From NCBI GenBank assembly GCA_031769625.1, contig JAUIMM010000534.1:7518001-7582000 (forward strand): 64,000 nt of DNA. The letters run 5' to 3'. Under the pieces are notes generated by a model. The model was not told the origin of the DNA. It did not search any database and saw only the letters and a list, made by a program, of their open reading frames with translations. This document shows, one piece after another, positions 44,729 through 56,073 of this stretch. This DNA comes from Taudactylus pleione (lineage: Eukaryota; Chordata; Amphibia; Anura; Myobatrachidae). Every line of letters begins with the position of its first letter. The stretch's first letter is position 1. The position numbers and the translations under genes were made by a program.

Positions 44729-45119
44729 CATTATTGAGCTTTTTAGAGAAATTCACCTTAAAAACTGACATGTCTTTATTTCCCAAATGATGCTATTTAA
44801 ACCCCTCCAAGTGTATTTTTATTCATTGGGAGGGGTGTACCAGAGGCTCTGCACTGTGTCCTGACATTCTTACTTTAAAATATTTTCCCTATCCTACTCA
44901 GGGGGTAGGGTGCACACAAAAAAAAGCAAATTTCCACAGATAAAGCAGTGCGAGTTTGGAATTGAATTGCAAATGCAAATCGCGGTACAAGTTCGCCATG
45001 AGAATGTCTCGCAGGACCCAACTTGCACGAATTGAATCGACCACTATAATATGTTTATAATGACATTTAGTAAAGCTTGGAAATGATTTAATTAATTATT
45101 ATGCAGTTGATCTACTAAT
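44729..45119. other. No feature recognised
   Basis: No gene or repeat boundary. Confidence 0.4.
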
Positions 45120-45122
45120 TTA

Positions 45123-45530
45123 GGGCGGGATGTACTAACACGAAAATGTGGTCAAAACTCAGCAAAACTACAATTTTCAAAAGTTTAGCTGCATATTCCA
45201 TTTGTATCACGCTCCGAAAAGTTAAACTTTCTGGAGCTTGCACCTAATAGGCAACATCACCTATAAATGGCATTGCCTAAAAGAAGCCTATGGGCATCTT
45301 TTCGGATAATTCCCAGACATGGATTCAATAGGATCCTTCCTGTTGGCTCGCGCATGTGTTGGCCGATGGATGCGCATGTACAGAAGGGCTCCTGGGATAT
45401 ATACCCGGAGCTGTCCTTTACAGTTGTAATCGCATATCTCCATGCATACTGCGGTAATAAACACTGCTATACATGCTGTAAGTGGCAGGATACATCATAT
45501 ACTAAATGCTGTTCTTGATACATCCCGCCC
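45123..45530. mobile_element. 408-bp Harbinger-like MITE
   Basis: Starts GGGCGGGATGTACTAA and ends GATACATCCCGCCC. TTA lies directly at both borders (45120-45122, 45531-45533), the PIF/Harbinger target duplication. Internal stems (AGGCAACATCACC with its inverse, and AAGTTTAGCTGCA with TGCAAGCTCC-type partner) are present. No transposase. Confidence 0.8.
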
Positions 45531-45533
45531 TTA

Positions 45534-46639
45534 AAGCTAACTATTTACTTTTGTTTGAATACATAACAATGCACATATAAAATACAGCACAATCACATTA
45601 TACATAGATGATCATAAATGTACAATAGGAACAACATCATTATTATGCATAATACTGCGTCTAGCCAAATAACAGACTCAGAAGTATAGATTTGTATTAT
45701 AGAATGAACTATTGCTTTCTGTGCATCCAGAACATACTCAAATTTCTGTTTTTGCTGAATGCATTTTGCTGATTTCCAACTATAATGACAGAAATAAGGC
45801 CCAATAGCTTACCTGGAGGAATTATTCAGACTGGTAGCAGTGATGGAGTGTCAGCTATGGCACTCAGATATCAGCTTTGTAGTGGGGCCGTCCAAACATA
45901 TGAGGCTTCACTAAGAGAAACTAGACACCACTGTTCTGTAACAGTGACATAGAATTGGATCAGTGACATACCCAACATCAATATAAGGAAAGGAACAAAG
46001 GGGGTCGCATATAATTTCTGAAAGATTACAAACTGGTGTAGTAATAGGGATCTCAAAATAAAAAGTGATGTACAACCGTGATGAGTCAAAGTTTAATTTA
46101 GTCACATGCATACAGGTCTGATTGTTGAAATGGCTGCTTGAATGGTTTTGTTATCAGCCTACAAAATGCAAATAACACCGCTTCAATATATAACTGCTTA
46201 CTCTACTGGAACGGCCAGGAGGCTCCCGAATCTTGGGCGCTGCTCCCAGCTGCCGAAAGAGCATTCAAGTCTCCCAGTCCTGCACCACATCCGCCCTACA
46301 CCGCCCACTCCCGAGTAAAGTGAGCGGTCAGGGCGGCCTATGACACGATTCGTGTTGAATTGTGTCATCGTAGCCATGGCCCCCACTTTACAATGCGGGT
46401 AATCTCGGCATTGTATAGCAGGGGGGCAGGACCACGATGACACGACATGCTGACACACTCCCTGCACCACCCACCTATGTCTAGCCACACCCCCACGTGC
46501 CCCTCACTGTGCCGACCTGGTTGTCCACAGAAAGTCTGCAAGTATGCTTCGATACCACATCAAAATATAATGATCAGCCCCCAAAGATTTAATAATAATG
46601 CAGATAGGTAAACAAATATGCCCATATGTTATTAACAGG
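45534..46639. other. No feature recognised
   Basis: No gene; short frames only. Confidence 0.4.
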
Positions 46640-47045
46640 ACCGGCCGCAGGTCTACTAGCACCCTGTGTGAAAAATTTTGGAACGCCCCCTCCTATATCC
46701 AAAATTAATACTTTTATTATTATTATTTTTATTATTAAAAAAACACACACATTGGACCCCACAGAAGAGAAAACACACACATTGGACCCCACAGGACAAA
46801 ATAAAATACACAGACCCTGATATAAAATAGAAAAACACACACATTAATGCCCACAAGAAAAAAATTAAACGCATTGGTCCCCGACAGGAAAAAATAAAAC
46901 ACATTGACCCCACAGAAAAAAACACACACTATTGGCCCCCACAGGAAAAAAAAAACACATTGGCCCAATCGAAAAAGTAAATAATACATTGGCCCCCACA
47001 GGAAAAATGCATTCACCCCCACAGAAAAAAAAAAATAACACACAC
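46640..47045. repeat. Degenerate ACACATTGGCCCCCACAGGA minisatellite
   Basis: From about 46740 a degenerate ~30-45-bp unit built on ACACACATTGGACCCCACAG followed by A-rich sequence repeats to 47045. The preceding GAACGCCCCCTCC region may be the edge of the element that holds it. Confidence 0.65.
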
Positions 47046-47749
47046 ATTAGTTTCTCCAGCCCTACCACAGAACGCTGTCACTAGCAGAGGAAAAGATAGA
47101 GAAGGCAGCACCAGCACCACCAATGTTATAATCCAGCCAGGACATCTAGACTTGCAGGTCTCTGATGTAGGGATGGGACTGGCCAGATCAACACCTCAGG
47201 GAGTGGAAGGTCCATCATGCGGCATGGTTTGATGGCCCAGCAGAAGATCCCAAAAAGCACTGGGAAGTCTAGTAACTGTAATGGTGAGAAGGGAACCCCA
47301 CTCAGGATGGCAGTGAGTGAGAAGCACTGATTCGGCAATTGAATATAGTGCACCTGCAGTAATCTTGACTCCTCCACTGTCTGTCAACTGATTGGATGCC
47401 ACACAGCCACTTTGCGTTCTGGAGGACCTGTTCATTTTGCAAGACAGAATTCCTCTGTGTTCGGAAATTGGTCCATGGTAACTCTGTGCTCCCTACGGGT
47501 TGGTACCCACATGGGTCACTCTGCTTGAATGACATTCTATTTCAAACACTGGACCATCTGTGAGAAGCTTATATTTTGAATTTTACCAGTCTTTGCATTG
47601 GTTTCCTTGAGCTCCCATGACATACACATACGTGTACGGTCATACATTATGTCTAGATTGTCCCTGGATTGCATATCTGTAGTAGGGAGATTAGATGGCA
47701 CTCTGTTACTCATTCTTAATTGAGGTTTGACTTTTATTTCCTAATCAGC
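47046..47749. other. No feature recognised
   Basis: No gene or element ends. Confidence 0.4.
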
Positions 47750-50068
47750 TAATAGTGATGATTTATTGCCCCCTCCCTACTAGGTCCTCCTTCCTACTTC
47801 CTCAAATGGCTCTTTCAGTTCTTCCAAGTTCACCAATCCACTCTTATTTTGTGAAATTCACCACTCATGTGGACATCACTCTCAAGGCTGACATTTTCAA
47901 GCTTCTCATCCTCATCGCCTCCTACTGCCTCTCAAAATGGGTGTTAGTCTTCACTCACCACAATGGACACTCTACCAACCCCGTCTTCTGCCACCTTTGT
48001 GACATCTCTAACTTCTCCAAGTATCTCTTCAAGCTCTCTGACGACAACCTCCTTTTTTTATCTCTCACTTCCTCCTGTTCGATCACCCCCACCCAAAGCA
48101 GTTTGCACTCATCATCACCTTAATGACCATGACCCTTTACTCTTCACAATCATTACTGAATCCCACCTGGTTCCCATCTCCTCCCCAATACTGCAGTCTC
48201 TCACTATAAAATCTAATTCTCATTGGTGGTTGCCCCTACCATCTCTCATCACCTCTGATGCAATAAAGCCCAAACTTGGCAATCCTCACAGCCTCTCTAC
48301 CTCCAAAAGCACTCTTGCTCTGCCAGTCACCATTGAAGCAAGCCACGCTGTGTTGCCACATACTTTCATTTCATATTCATGCTCTACTCCTACTAGACTG
48401 CTCCCTCACCGAACAAACATAATTTAAATCATTCATCTTCCAACATCAAACAATCCCTACCATCTCTTTGACACTGTGAACTGCCCCACTCCTCCATCAC
48501 TCACTGCTGCCACCTGCTAACTACCAAAATTAACACTATCCATCATGCCATTTCTTATCACCAAATCCACCCCTTCCCCACTTCCACTGTAGTTTATTCT
48601 GCTACACTCTGTTCCTCACCTCAGCAACCACATATGACATCCTCTCTCCTCCTATTCACTTTTTGCTCTAATTGTCTCTTCAACTTGGTTCCCTCTAAGT
48701 TCATTCACTCCCTCAATCTGAATGCCTGATGTCACCTTACCCACCTCTTTAACCTCTCCCTGTCCACTGGTGTCTTCTCCACATTCAAACATGTTATTGT
48801 TACCCTGATCCTCAAAAATTTTCTATCAAGGCTCTGTTCTTTTACTCATCACTCTTTAAACTAACTCTCTAGGTGGACTTATACACTCCTTCAGCCTACA
48901 TTACCACCTGTATGCTGATGACACTAATGTCTGGCTTTCCTTTCCTGACCTCTTTCCTTCCATTTTAGCTTGTGTGTCCAACTGCCTTTCCACCAGGATG
49001 GCCTAAAGCCACACTCAATATGTCAAAATCTTAGCTTGTCGTATTTCTACCCTCTACTGCTACTCTCCCCCATTTATCCAGCACTACTTCCCATGCTGCT
49101 GCCATTGTGTAATTATTTGATCTATCCTCAGCTTCTCTCCCCACATCAGTTCCTCCCTTATTAGTCCTGTCACCTCCTTCACTTCCACAAAGTTACCAAA
49201 GTCCCTTCCATCCCTTAGTAGGTAAGTAAAAACCTGGTCCATTCTCTCATTATCTCCAGCCTTGACTGTTGTAACCTTCTCCTCACACCTTACCCTCTAA
49301 AGTCCATTATGAATGCCAGACTAATCCTGTCTCCAGCCATTCCATATCTGCTGCATCTATTTGCAAACCCTTGCAATGGCTTACCGTATCCAATTGAAAC
49401 TGCTTACCCTCACTAACGTACAATAGCCTAAGCCTCTCCAATCCACTGACTACCTCCTCTTATTCTCAGCTCCAGTATTTCTAATACGGTGTCCCTATAT
49501 CCCTTTCTGGCCTCTCCAGACTATCCCCCAATCTTAAAGCCTTCATATGCTCCTCAAAGCCCATGTCATCTTGCTAGCCTACCAGTCCGTCTCCTAGCTT
49601 CCCTGCAATACACTCTGTCTTCTTCTCTCTGCCTCCATGCTCATATATATCCACTCTGCTCCTACTGCTCTTCCTTCCCACTCACAACAGACTGTAAACT
49701 AACACAAGCAAGGTTCATCTAAACTAGGATTTGTCTGCATCTCTTGTCTGGGGGCTTACATTGTATTCTGCTGTTATGTCCTTCTTAAGTGTTACTCGAT
49801 CAGTTTTGTTGTGCTTTCTGCAAGCACCACATACTGTTATTCTGTGTATTGAATCCTGTTATTTTTACTTTGGCAGTTAAATTTATTCTTGTACTTGTTA
49901 TTACAATTAACTATACCCATTTATTATCTAGTGTGTATGTTTAATGTTTTTTGAACTTTACCTTTTATATAGTTAGATTTGTTATATTTATTGCACTCTT
50001 GTACTTATGGCTATACGCCACCTAGAAATCTGTGTCGTCATATAAAATGATGATGATGATGATGATGA
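47750..50068 (+). pseudogene. Degraded CR1/L2-type LINE with reverse transcriptase remnant
   Basis: A pyrimidine-rich strand with many short frames. At 48870-48990 one frame reads LIHSFSLHYHLYADDTNVW, holding the YADD reverse-transcriptase catalytic motif at 48911-48922. Nearby HVIVTLILKN (about 48789) fits the conserved segment upstream of the catalytic region. The fragment ends in an (ATG)n microsatellite at 50047-50068 after TCATATAAA, as CR1/L2-like elements often do. Frameshifts, stops and internal losses (the YADD follows the ILK region by only about 100 bp) show it is dead. The exact 5' limit is uncertain. Confidence 0.7.
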
Positions 50069-50370
50069 ATGCAAGGGAGGAAGTTGGCCAGGGAGTGATT
50101 GGAAAGACGTCTATTTTTGTGTGCAGTATGAATAAAACAAATAACAAATATTGTACGGAAGTTATAATTGTACTATTTAAAAACAGTTTTAAATTGCAAC
50201 CCGTTTGGACTAGGGGTGAGCGGGTTCGGATTTCTGAAATCCGAACCCCCCCGAGCCCCCCCGATACGAGTCCGATCCGAGTCAGGCTCGACTTTTCCCG
50301 CCTGACTCGGATCTGAAATCGAGGCAAAACGTCATCATCCCGCCTTCCGAGTCTCGCGGGTTTTGGATCC

Positions 50371-50377
50371 TATATAA
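50371..50377 (+). promoter_or_regulatory. TATA box of hAT transposase, copy 2
   Basis: TATATAAGG preceded by GC-rich sequence, 160 bp from the element's 5' end. Conserved in all three copies with arrays. Transcription would start near 50400-50410 by spacing. Confidence 0.68.
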
Positions 50378-50724
50378 GGTACCCGCGTCGGCGCCATTTT
50401 CTCACTCGGCTGTGGACAGTGAAGAGGGAGGGTGGGAGTTAGGGCTGTGTAGTGTAGTGTAGTGTAGTGCTGCTGTTGTCCACTACTTCAAAGTCCATAG
50501 GGGCTGGCTGTGTTGTGCTGTGCTGCTGTTGTTAATAGGGGCTGTGTCCACTACTTCAAAGTCCATAGGGGCTGGCTGGACTGTGTTGTGCAGTCAGTTC
50601 TCCATAGGGGCTGTGTCCACTCCAAAGTCCTGTGCAGTGTCCCAGTCCTAAAGGAGAGCTGTAGTGTTGTCCAGGGGGTGCTCTGTCCATCAGGGGCGCT
50701 CCCCCCAAGTGCTAAAAAAATAAT

Positions 50725-52815
50725 ATATTTTCTGTGTTTGTGAATTGTGTGCGCAGTAGCCGCACGTGCATCAACAAAGTAGTGCCAAGCGTGCGCCTGT
50801 GTCATAAGTAAAGGGCCGGCTGGCTTGACCGTTAAAGGGTGCTGTAACCCCCGAAAGTACACTCCAGTCCAAACCAAAAAAAAATTATTTTCTGTGTTTG
50901 TGAATTGTGTGCGCAGTAGCCGCACGTGCATCAACAAAGTAGTGCCAAGCGTGTGCCTGTGTCATAAGTAAAGGGCCGGCTGGCTTGACCGTTAAGGGTG
51001 CTGTAACCCCCGAAAGTACACTCCAGTCCAAACCAAAAAAAAAATTATTTTCTGTGTTTGTGAATTGTGTGCGCAGTAGCCGCACGTGCATCAACAAAGT
51101 AGTGCCAAGCGTGCGCCTGTGTCATAAGTAAAGGGCCGGCTGGCTTGACCGTTAAGGGTGCTGTAACCCCCGAAAGTACACTCCAGTCCAAACCAAAAAA
51201 AAAATTATTTTCTGTGTTTGTGAATTGTGTGCGCAGTAGCCGCACGTGCATCAACAAAGTAGAGCCAAGCGTGCGCCTGTGTCATAAGTAAAGGGCCGGA
51301 TGGCTTGACCGTTAAAGGGTGCTGTAACCCCCGAAAGTACACTCCAGTCCAAACCAAAAAAAAATTATTTTCTGTGTTTGTGAATTGTGTGCGCAGTAGC
51401 CGCACGTGCATCAACAAAGTAGTGCCAAGCGTGCGCCTGTGTCATAAGTAAAGGGCCGGCTGGCTTGACCGTTAAGGGTGCTGTAACCCCCGAAAGTACA
51501 CTCCAGTCCAAACCAAAAAAAAATTATTTTCTGTGTTTGTGAATTGTGTGCGCAGTAGCCGCACGTGCATCAACAAAGTAGTGCCAAGAGTCCGCCTGTG
51601 TCATAAGTAAAGGGCCGGCTGGCTTGACCGTTAAAGGGTGCTGTAACCCCCGAAAGTACACTCCAGTCCAAACCAAAAAAAAATTATTTTCTGTGTTTGT
51701 GAATTGTGTGCGCAGTAGCCGCACGTGCATCAACAAAGTAGTGCCAAGCGTGCGCCTGTGTCATAAGTAAAGGGCCGGCTGGCTTGACCGTTAAGGGTGC
51801 TGTAACCCCCGAAAGTACACTCCAGTCCAAACCAAAAAAAAAATTATTTTCTGTGTTTGTGAATTGTGTGCGCAGTAGCCGCACGTGCATCAACAAAGTA
51901 GTGCCAAGCGTGCGCCTGTGTCATAAGTAAAGGGCCGGCTGGCTTGACCGTTAAGGGTGCTGTAACCCCCGAAAGTACACTCCAGTCCAAACCAAAAAAA
52001 AAATTATTTTCTGTGTTTGTGAATTGTGTGCGCAGTAGCCGCACGTGCATCAACAAAGTAGTGCCAAGCGTGCGCCTGTGTCATAAGTAAAGGGCCGGCT
52101 GGCTTGACCGTTAAGGGTGCTGTAACCCCCGAAAGTACACTCCAGTCCAAACCAAAAAAAAAATTATTTTCTGTGTTTGTGAATTGTGTGCGCAGTAGCC
52201 GCACGTGCATCAACAAAGTAGTGCCAAGCGTGCACCTGTGTCATAAGTAAAGGGCCGGCTGGCTTGACCGTTAAGGGTGCTGTAACCCCCGAAAGTACAC
52301 TCCAGTCCAAACCAAAAAAAAAATTATTTTCTGTGTTTGTGAATTGTGTGCACAGTAGCCGCACGTGCATCAACAAAGTAGTGCCAAGCGTGCGCCTGTG
52401 TCATAAGTAAAGGGCCGGATGGCTTGACCGTTAAAGGGTGCTGTAACCCCCGAAAGTACACTCCAGTCCAAACCAAAAAAAAATTATTTTCTGTGTTTGT
52501 GAATTGTGTGCGAAGTAGCCGCACGTGCATCAACAAAGTAGTGCCAAGCGTGCGCCTGTGTCATAAGTAAAGGGCCGGCTGGCTTGACCGTTAAGGGTGC
52601 TGTAACCCCCGAAAGTACACTCCAGTCCAAACCAAAAAAAAATTATTTTCTGTGTTTGTGAATTGTGTGCGCAGTAGCCGCACGTGCATCAACAAAGTAG
52701 TGCCAAGAGTGCGCCTGTGTCATAAGTAAAGGGCCGGCTGGCTTGACCGTTAAAGGGTGCTGTAACCCACAAAGTACACTCCAGTCCAAACCAAAAAAAA
52801 ATTATTTTCTGTGTT
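50725..52815 (+). repeat. ~160-bp tandem array (about 13 units), hAT copy 2
   Basis: Units carry GCACGTGCATCAACAAAGTAG, GTCATAAGTAAAGGGCCGGC and a run of 8-9 A. Variants show a block duplication: CCGGATGG at 51300 and 52419, and CCAAGAGT at 51590 and 52709, both pairs 1119 bp apart (seven units). The TTAAGGG/TTAAAGGG variant pattern of units 4-6 also recurs in units 11-13. The last unit breaks off at TCTGTGTTTAGCC, 39 bp before the ATG. Confidence 0.95.
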
Positions 52816-52850
52816 TAGCCGCACGTATATATCAAATCGATATAACATAA

Positions 52851-55800
52851 ATGGAGGACCAAACTTTCTCCGATAAAAATAAAATAGAGAAAGATCAAGA
52901 ACCACTTCCTCCTAGTGCTGAAGCTGCTGCCACTAGTCATGACATAGACGATAACATGCCATCAACGTCGTCTGCCAAGGCCGATGCCCAATGTCATAGT
53001 AGAGGGCACATACAATCCCAAATGGCAAAGTTCAGGAAAATGACCTTGAAAAAGACATTTAAATCAGCTGAAGAGAAACGTAAACTTGCCAATATGCCAT
53101 TTACGACACGGAGTGGCAAGGAACGGCTAAGGTCGATCCCTAGTATGTTCATGACTAGTGGTTCAGCTTCACATGACGATGGAAGCCCTCCTCCCACTAA
53201 AAAAATCAAAAGAGTTAAGCTGGCAAAAGCACAGCGAAGAACTGTGCTTTCTAAGAAGATATCACAAATCCCCAAGGAGAGTCCAAGTGTGGTGGTGGTT
53301 GCGATGCCTGACCTTCCCAGCACTGGACGGGAAGTGGTGGCTCTTTCCACCATTTGCACGCCCCCTGCAAGTGCTGAAAGGAGCACCCACAGTCCACTTG
53401 CTGATATGCAAATTGAAGATGTCACTGTTGAAGTACAACAGGATGAGGATACTGGTGTAGCTGGCGCTGAGGAGGAAGTTGGCGAGGAGGATTCTGATGG
53501 TGATGTGGTTTGTTTAAATCAGGCTCCGGGGGAGACAGTTGTTGTCCGTGGGATGAAAAAGCCCATCACGGTCATGCCTGGGCAGAAGACCAAACATTCC
53601 ACCTCTTTGGTCTGGCAATATTTCTATCCAAATCCGGACAACAACTGTCTTGCCATATGTACCATATGTAAAGGTGAAATAAGTAGGGGTAGGGACGTCA
53701 ACCACCTAGGAACATCCTCCCTTATACGGCACCTGCAGCGCGTTCATAAAAAGTTACTGTCAAGTTCAGAAACTTTGGCTAAGACCGTAAGCAGTCCAGG
53801 GACACCTAAATCCCGTTGTCCTGTTGTATCCAAGCGCCTGCAAACCACACCGTCAACTCCCTCCTCGTCAATTTCCTCCTTAGTCAGGATCGGAAGTAGT
53901 CCTGCAGGCCATATCACTGGCATGACTGACTCTCCTATCCGGGATTCCTCTGGAGGATCCTGCATTGCTACGCCTACTGCTGCCGCTGCTGCTGCTGCCG
54001 CTGCTGGGAGTCGTTCATCATCCCAGAGAGGAAGTAGGAACACCACTACTTTTACTAAACAATTGACCCTCCAACAGTCCTTAGCGAGGAGGATGAAGTA
54101 CGACAGCAGTCATCCTGAAGCAAAACGTATAACTGAGGCCTTGACTGCTATGTTGGTGTTAGACGTGCGTCCGGTATCCGCCATTAGTGCAGTGGGATTT
54201 AGACAATTGATGGAGGTAGTGTGTCCCCGGTTCCAAATCCCGTCTAGATTCCACTTCACTAGGCAGGCGATACCGAGACTGTACAGAAACGTCAGAAAAA
54301 GTGTCCTCAGTGTCCTGAAAAATGCCGTTGTACACAATGTCCACTTAACCACGGACATGTGGACAAGTGGAACAGGGCAGACTAAGGACTATATGACTGT
54401 GACAGCCCACTGGGTAGATGTATCACCTTACGCAGCAACAGCAGCAGCGTCACCAGTAGCAGCATCTCAGAAACGCCAGCTCGTTACAAGGCAGGCTACA
54501 CTGTGTATCACCGGTTTCAGTAAGAGGCACACCGCCGACAACCTCTTAGAGAAACTGAGGGAAATCATCGCCCAGTGGCTTACCCCACTTAGACTCTCCT
54601 GGGGATTTGTGATATCTGACAACGCCACCAATATTGTGCGGGCATTACATCTGGGCAAATTCCAGCACGTCCCATGTTTTGCTCACACAATAAACTTGGT
54701 GGTGCAGAATTTTCTGAAAAGCGACAGGGGCGTGCAGGAGACGCTTTGGGTGGCCCGAAAAATTTCTGGCCACTTTCGCCATTCAGCGACTGCGTGCCGA
54801 AGACTGGAGCGCCAGCAAACACTCTTGAACCTGCCCCGCCATCACCTGAAGCAAGAGGTTGTGACGCGGTGGAACTCAACCCTCTATATGCTTCAGAGGA
54901 TGGAGGAGCAGCAAAAGGCCATACAAGCCTATACATCCACCTATGACATAGGCAAAGGAGGGGGTATGCACCTGACTCAAGCGCAGTGGAGAATGATTTC
55001 CGTGTTGTGCAAGGTTCTCCAGCCCTTCGAACTTGCCACACGTGAAGTCAGTTCAGACACAGCCAGCTTGAGTCAGGTCATTCCCCTCATCAGGCTTTTG
55101 CAGAAGCAGCTGGAGAAAGTGAAGGAGGAGCTAAGACGGAGCGATTCCGCTCGGCATGTGGGACTTGTGGATGAAGCCCTTCATTCGCTTTGCCAGGATT
55201 CCAGGGTGGTCAATCTGTTGAAATCAGACCACTACATTTTGGCCACCGTGCTTGATCCTAGGTTTAAAGCCTATGTGGTGTCTCTCTTTCCGGCCGACAC
55301 AAGCCTGCAGAGGTGCAAAGACCTGCTGGTGAACACACTGTCAGCTGAAGCGGAACGTGACACGTCAACGGCTCCTTCTTCATTTTCTCCCGCAACTGGG
55401 GCTGCCAGGAAAAAACTTAGGTATCCTAAGCAACCCGCTGGCGGTGATGCAGGGCAGGCAGGACCAAGTTTGGACATCTGGTCCGGACTGAAGGACCTGG
55501 CAACAATTTCTGACATGTCTACTGTCACTGCATATGATACTGTCACCATTGACAGAATGGTGGAGGATTACATCGGTGACAGCATCCAAGTAGGCATGTC
55601 AGACAGTCCATACCTGTACTGGCAGGAAAAAGAGGCAATTTGGAGGCCCCTGTACAAGCTGGCTCTATTTTACCTGAGTTGCCCCCCCTCCAGTGTGTAC
55701 TCCGAAAGAGTGTTTAGTGCAGCCGGGAACCTTGTCAGCGAAAGGCGTAGGAGGTTGCTTCCACAGAATGTGGAGAAGATGATGTTCATCAAAATGAATT

Positions 55801-55964
55801 ATCAGCTCTTCCAGGCAGACCAGCCTCCAGAAGGTACAGAGGGACCTGTGGTGGTGGATTCAAGTGGGGACGAGTTAATACTTTGTGAGGATGAGGATGT
55901 ACACACTGAAGAGGGTGAGGAATCGGTGGATGAGGAGGATGAGGATGACATCTTGCCTCCGTAG
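52851..55964 (+). CDS. hAT superfamily transposase with BED zinc finger (copy 2)
   Basis: 1037 residues, uninterrupted, and the same length as copy 1 with about 12 amino-acid differences by eye. The BED finger at about 245-298 has CTIC in place of CAIC but keeps both cysteines and both histidines (HLQRVH). The catalytic Asp positions (TTDMW near 500, SDNATN near 590) and the Glu in YSERVFSAAGN near 951 are intact. An alanine run near 380 is one of the variable spots. The ATG at 52851 lies just past the array. A G at +4 supports it, and the next in-frame Met is 34 residues on. Nothing in this copy argues against function. Confidence 0.95.
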   Translation: MEDQTFSDKNKIEKDQEPLPPSAEAAATSHDIDDNMPSTSSAKADAQCHSRGHIQSQMAKFRKMTLKKTFKSAEEKRKLANMPFTTRSGKERLRSIPSMFMTSGSASHDDGSPPPTKKIKRVKLAKAQRRTVLSKKISQIPKESPSVVVVAMPDLPSTGREVVALSTICTPPASAERSTHSPLADMQIEDVTVEVQQDEDTGVAGAEEEVGEEDSDGDVVCLNQAPGETVVVRGMKKPITVMPGQKTKHSTSLVWQYFYPNPDNNCLAICTICKGEISRGRDVNHLGTSSLIRHLQRVHKKLLSSSETLAKTVSSPGTPKSRCPVVSKRLQTTPSTPSSSISSLVRIGSSPAGHITGMTDSPIRDSSGGSCIATPTAAAAAAAAAGSRSSSQRGSRNTTTFTKQLTLQQSLARRMKYDSSHPEAKRITEALTAMLVLDVRPVSAISAVGFRQLMEVVCPRFQIPSRFHFTRQAIPRLYRNVRKSVLSVLKNAVVHNVHLTTDMWTSGTGQTKDYMTVTAHWVDVSPYAATAAASPVAASQKRQLVTRQATLCITGFSKRHTADNLLEKLREIIAQWLTPLRLSWGFVISDNATNIVRALHLGKFQHVPCFAHTINLVVQNFLKSDRGVQETLWVARKISGHFRHSATACRRLERQQTLLNLPRHHLKQEVVTRWNSTLYMLQRMEEQQKAIQAYTSTYDIGKGGGMHLTQAQWRMISVLCKVLQPFELATREVSSDTASLSQVIPLIRLLQKQLEKVKEELRRSDSARHVGLVDEALHSLCQDSRVVNLLKSDHYILATVLDPRFKAYVVSLFPADTSLQRCKDLLVNTLSAEAERDTSTAPSSFSPATGAARKKLRYPKQPAGGDAGQAGPSLDIWSGLKDLATISDMSTVTAYDTVTIDRMVEDYIGDSIQVGMSDSPYLYWQEKEAIWRPLYKLALFYLSCPPSSVYSERVFSAAGNLVSERRRRLLPQNVEKMMFIKMNYQLFQADQPPEGTEGPVVVDSSGDELILCEDEDVHTEEGEESVDEEDEDDILPP

Positions 55965-56023
55965 AGCCAGTTTGTGCAGGGACACATTAATTGCCAGCTT
56001 GTTTTGTGGGGGCCCAAACGAAC

Positions 56024-56073
56024 CAATCATTTCAGCCACAGTTGTGTGGCAGACCCTGGCGCTGAAATGATTG
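56024..56073 (+). promoter_or_regulatory. Stem-loop in the hAT 3' untranslated region
   Basis: CAATCATTTCAGC (56024-56036) pairs with GCTGAAATGATTG (56061-56073), with CCACAGTTGTGTGG in the loop. It is conserved in copy 1 (about 4110-4155) and in the deletion derivative (28912-28950), and recognisable at 59642-59690. It could act in mRNA 3'-end formation or transposase binding; the role is inferred only. Confidence 0.5.

Noticed and set aside
44106..44786. Repeat proteins of 181-206 residues on both strands
   Set aside because: They are by-products of a 30-bp minisatellite.
50725..52815. Centromeric satellite
   Set aside because: The array is bounded by hAT promoter and transposase, with the same arrangement at 7425-9445.
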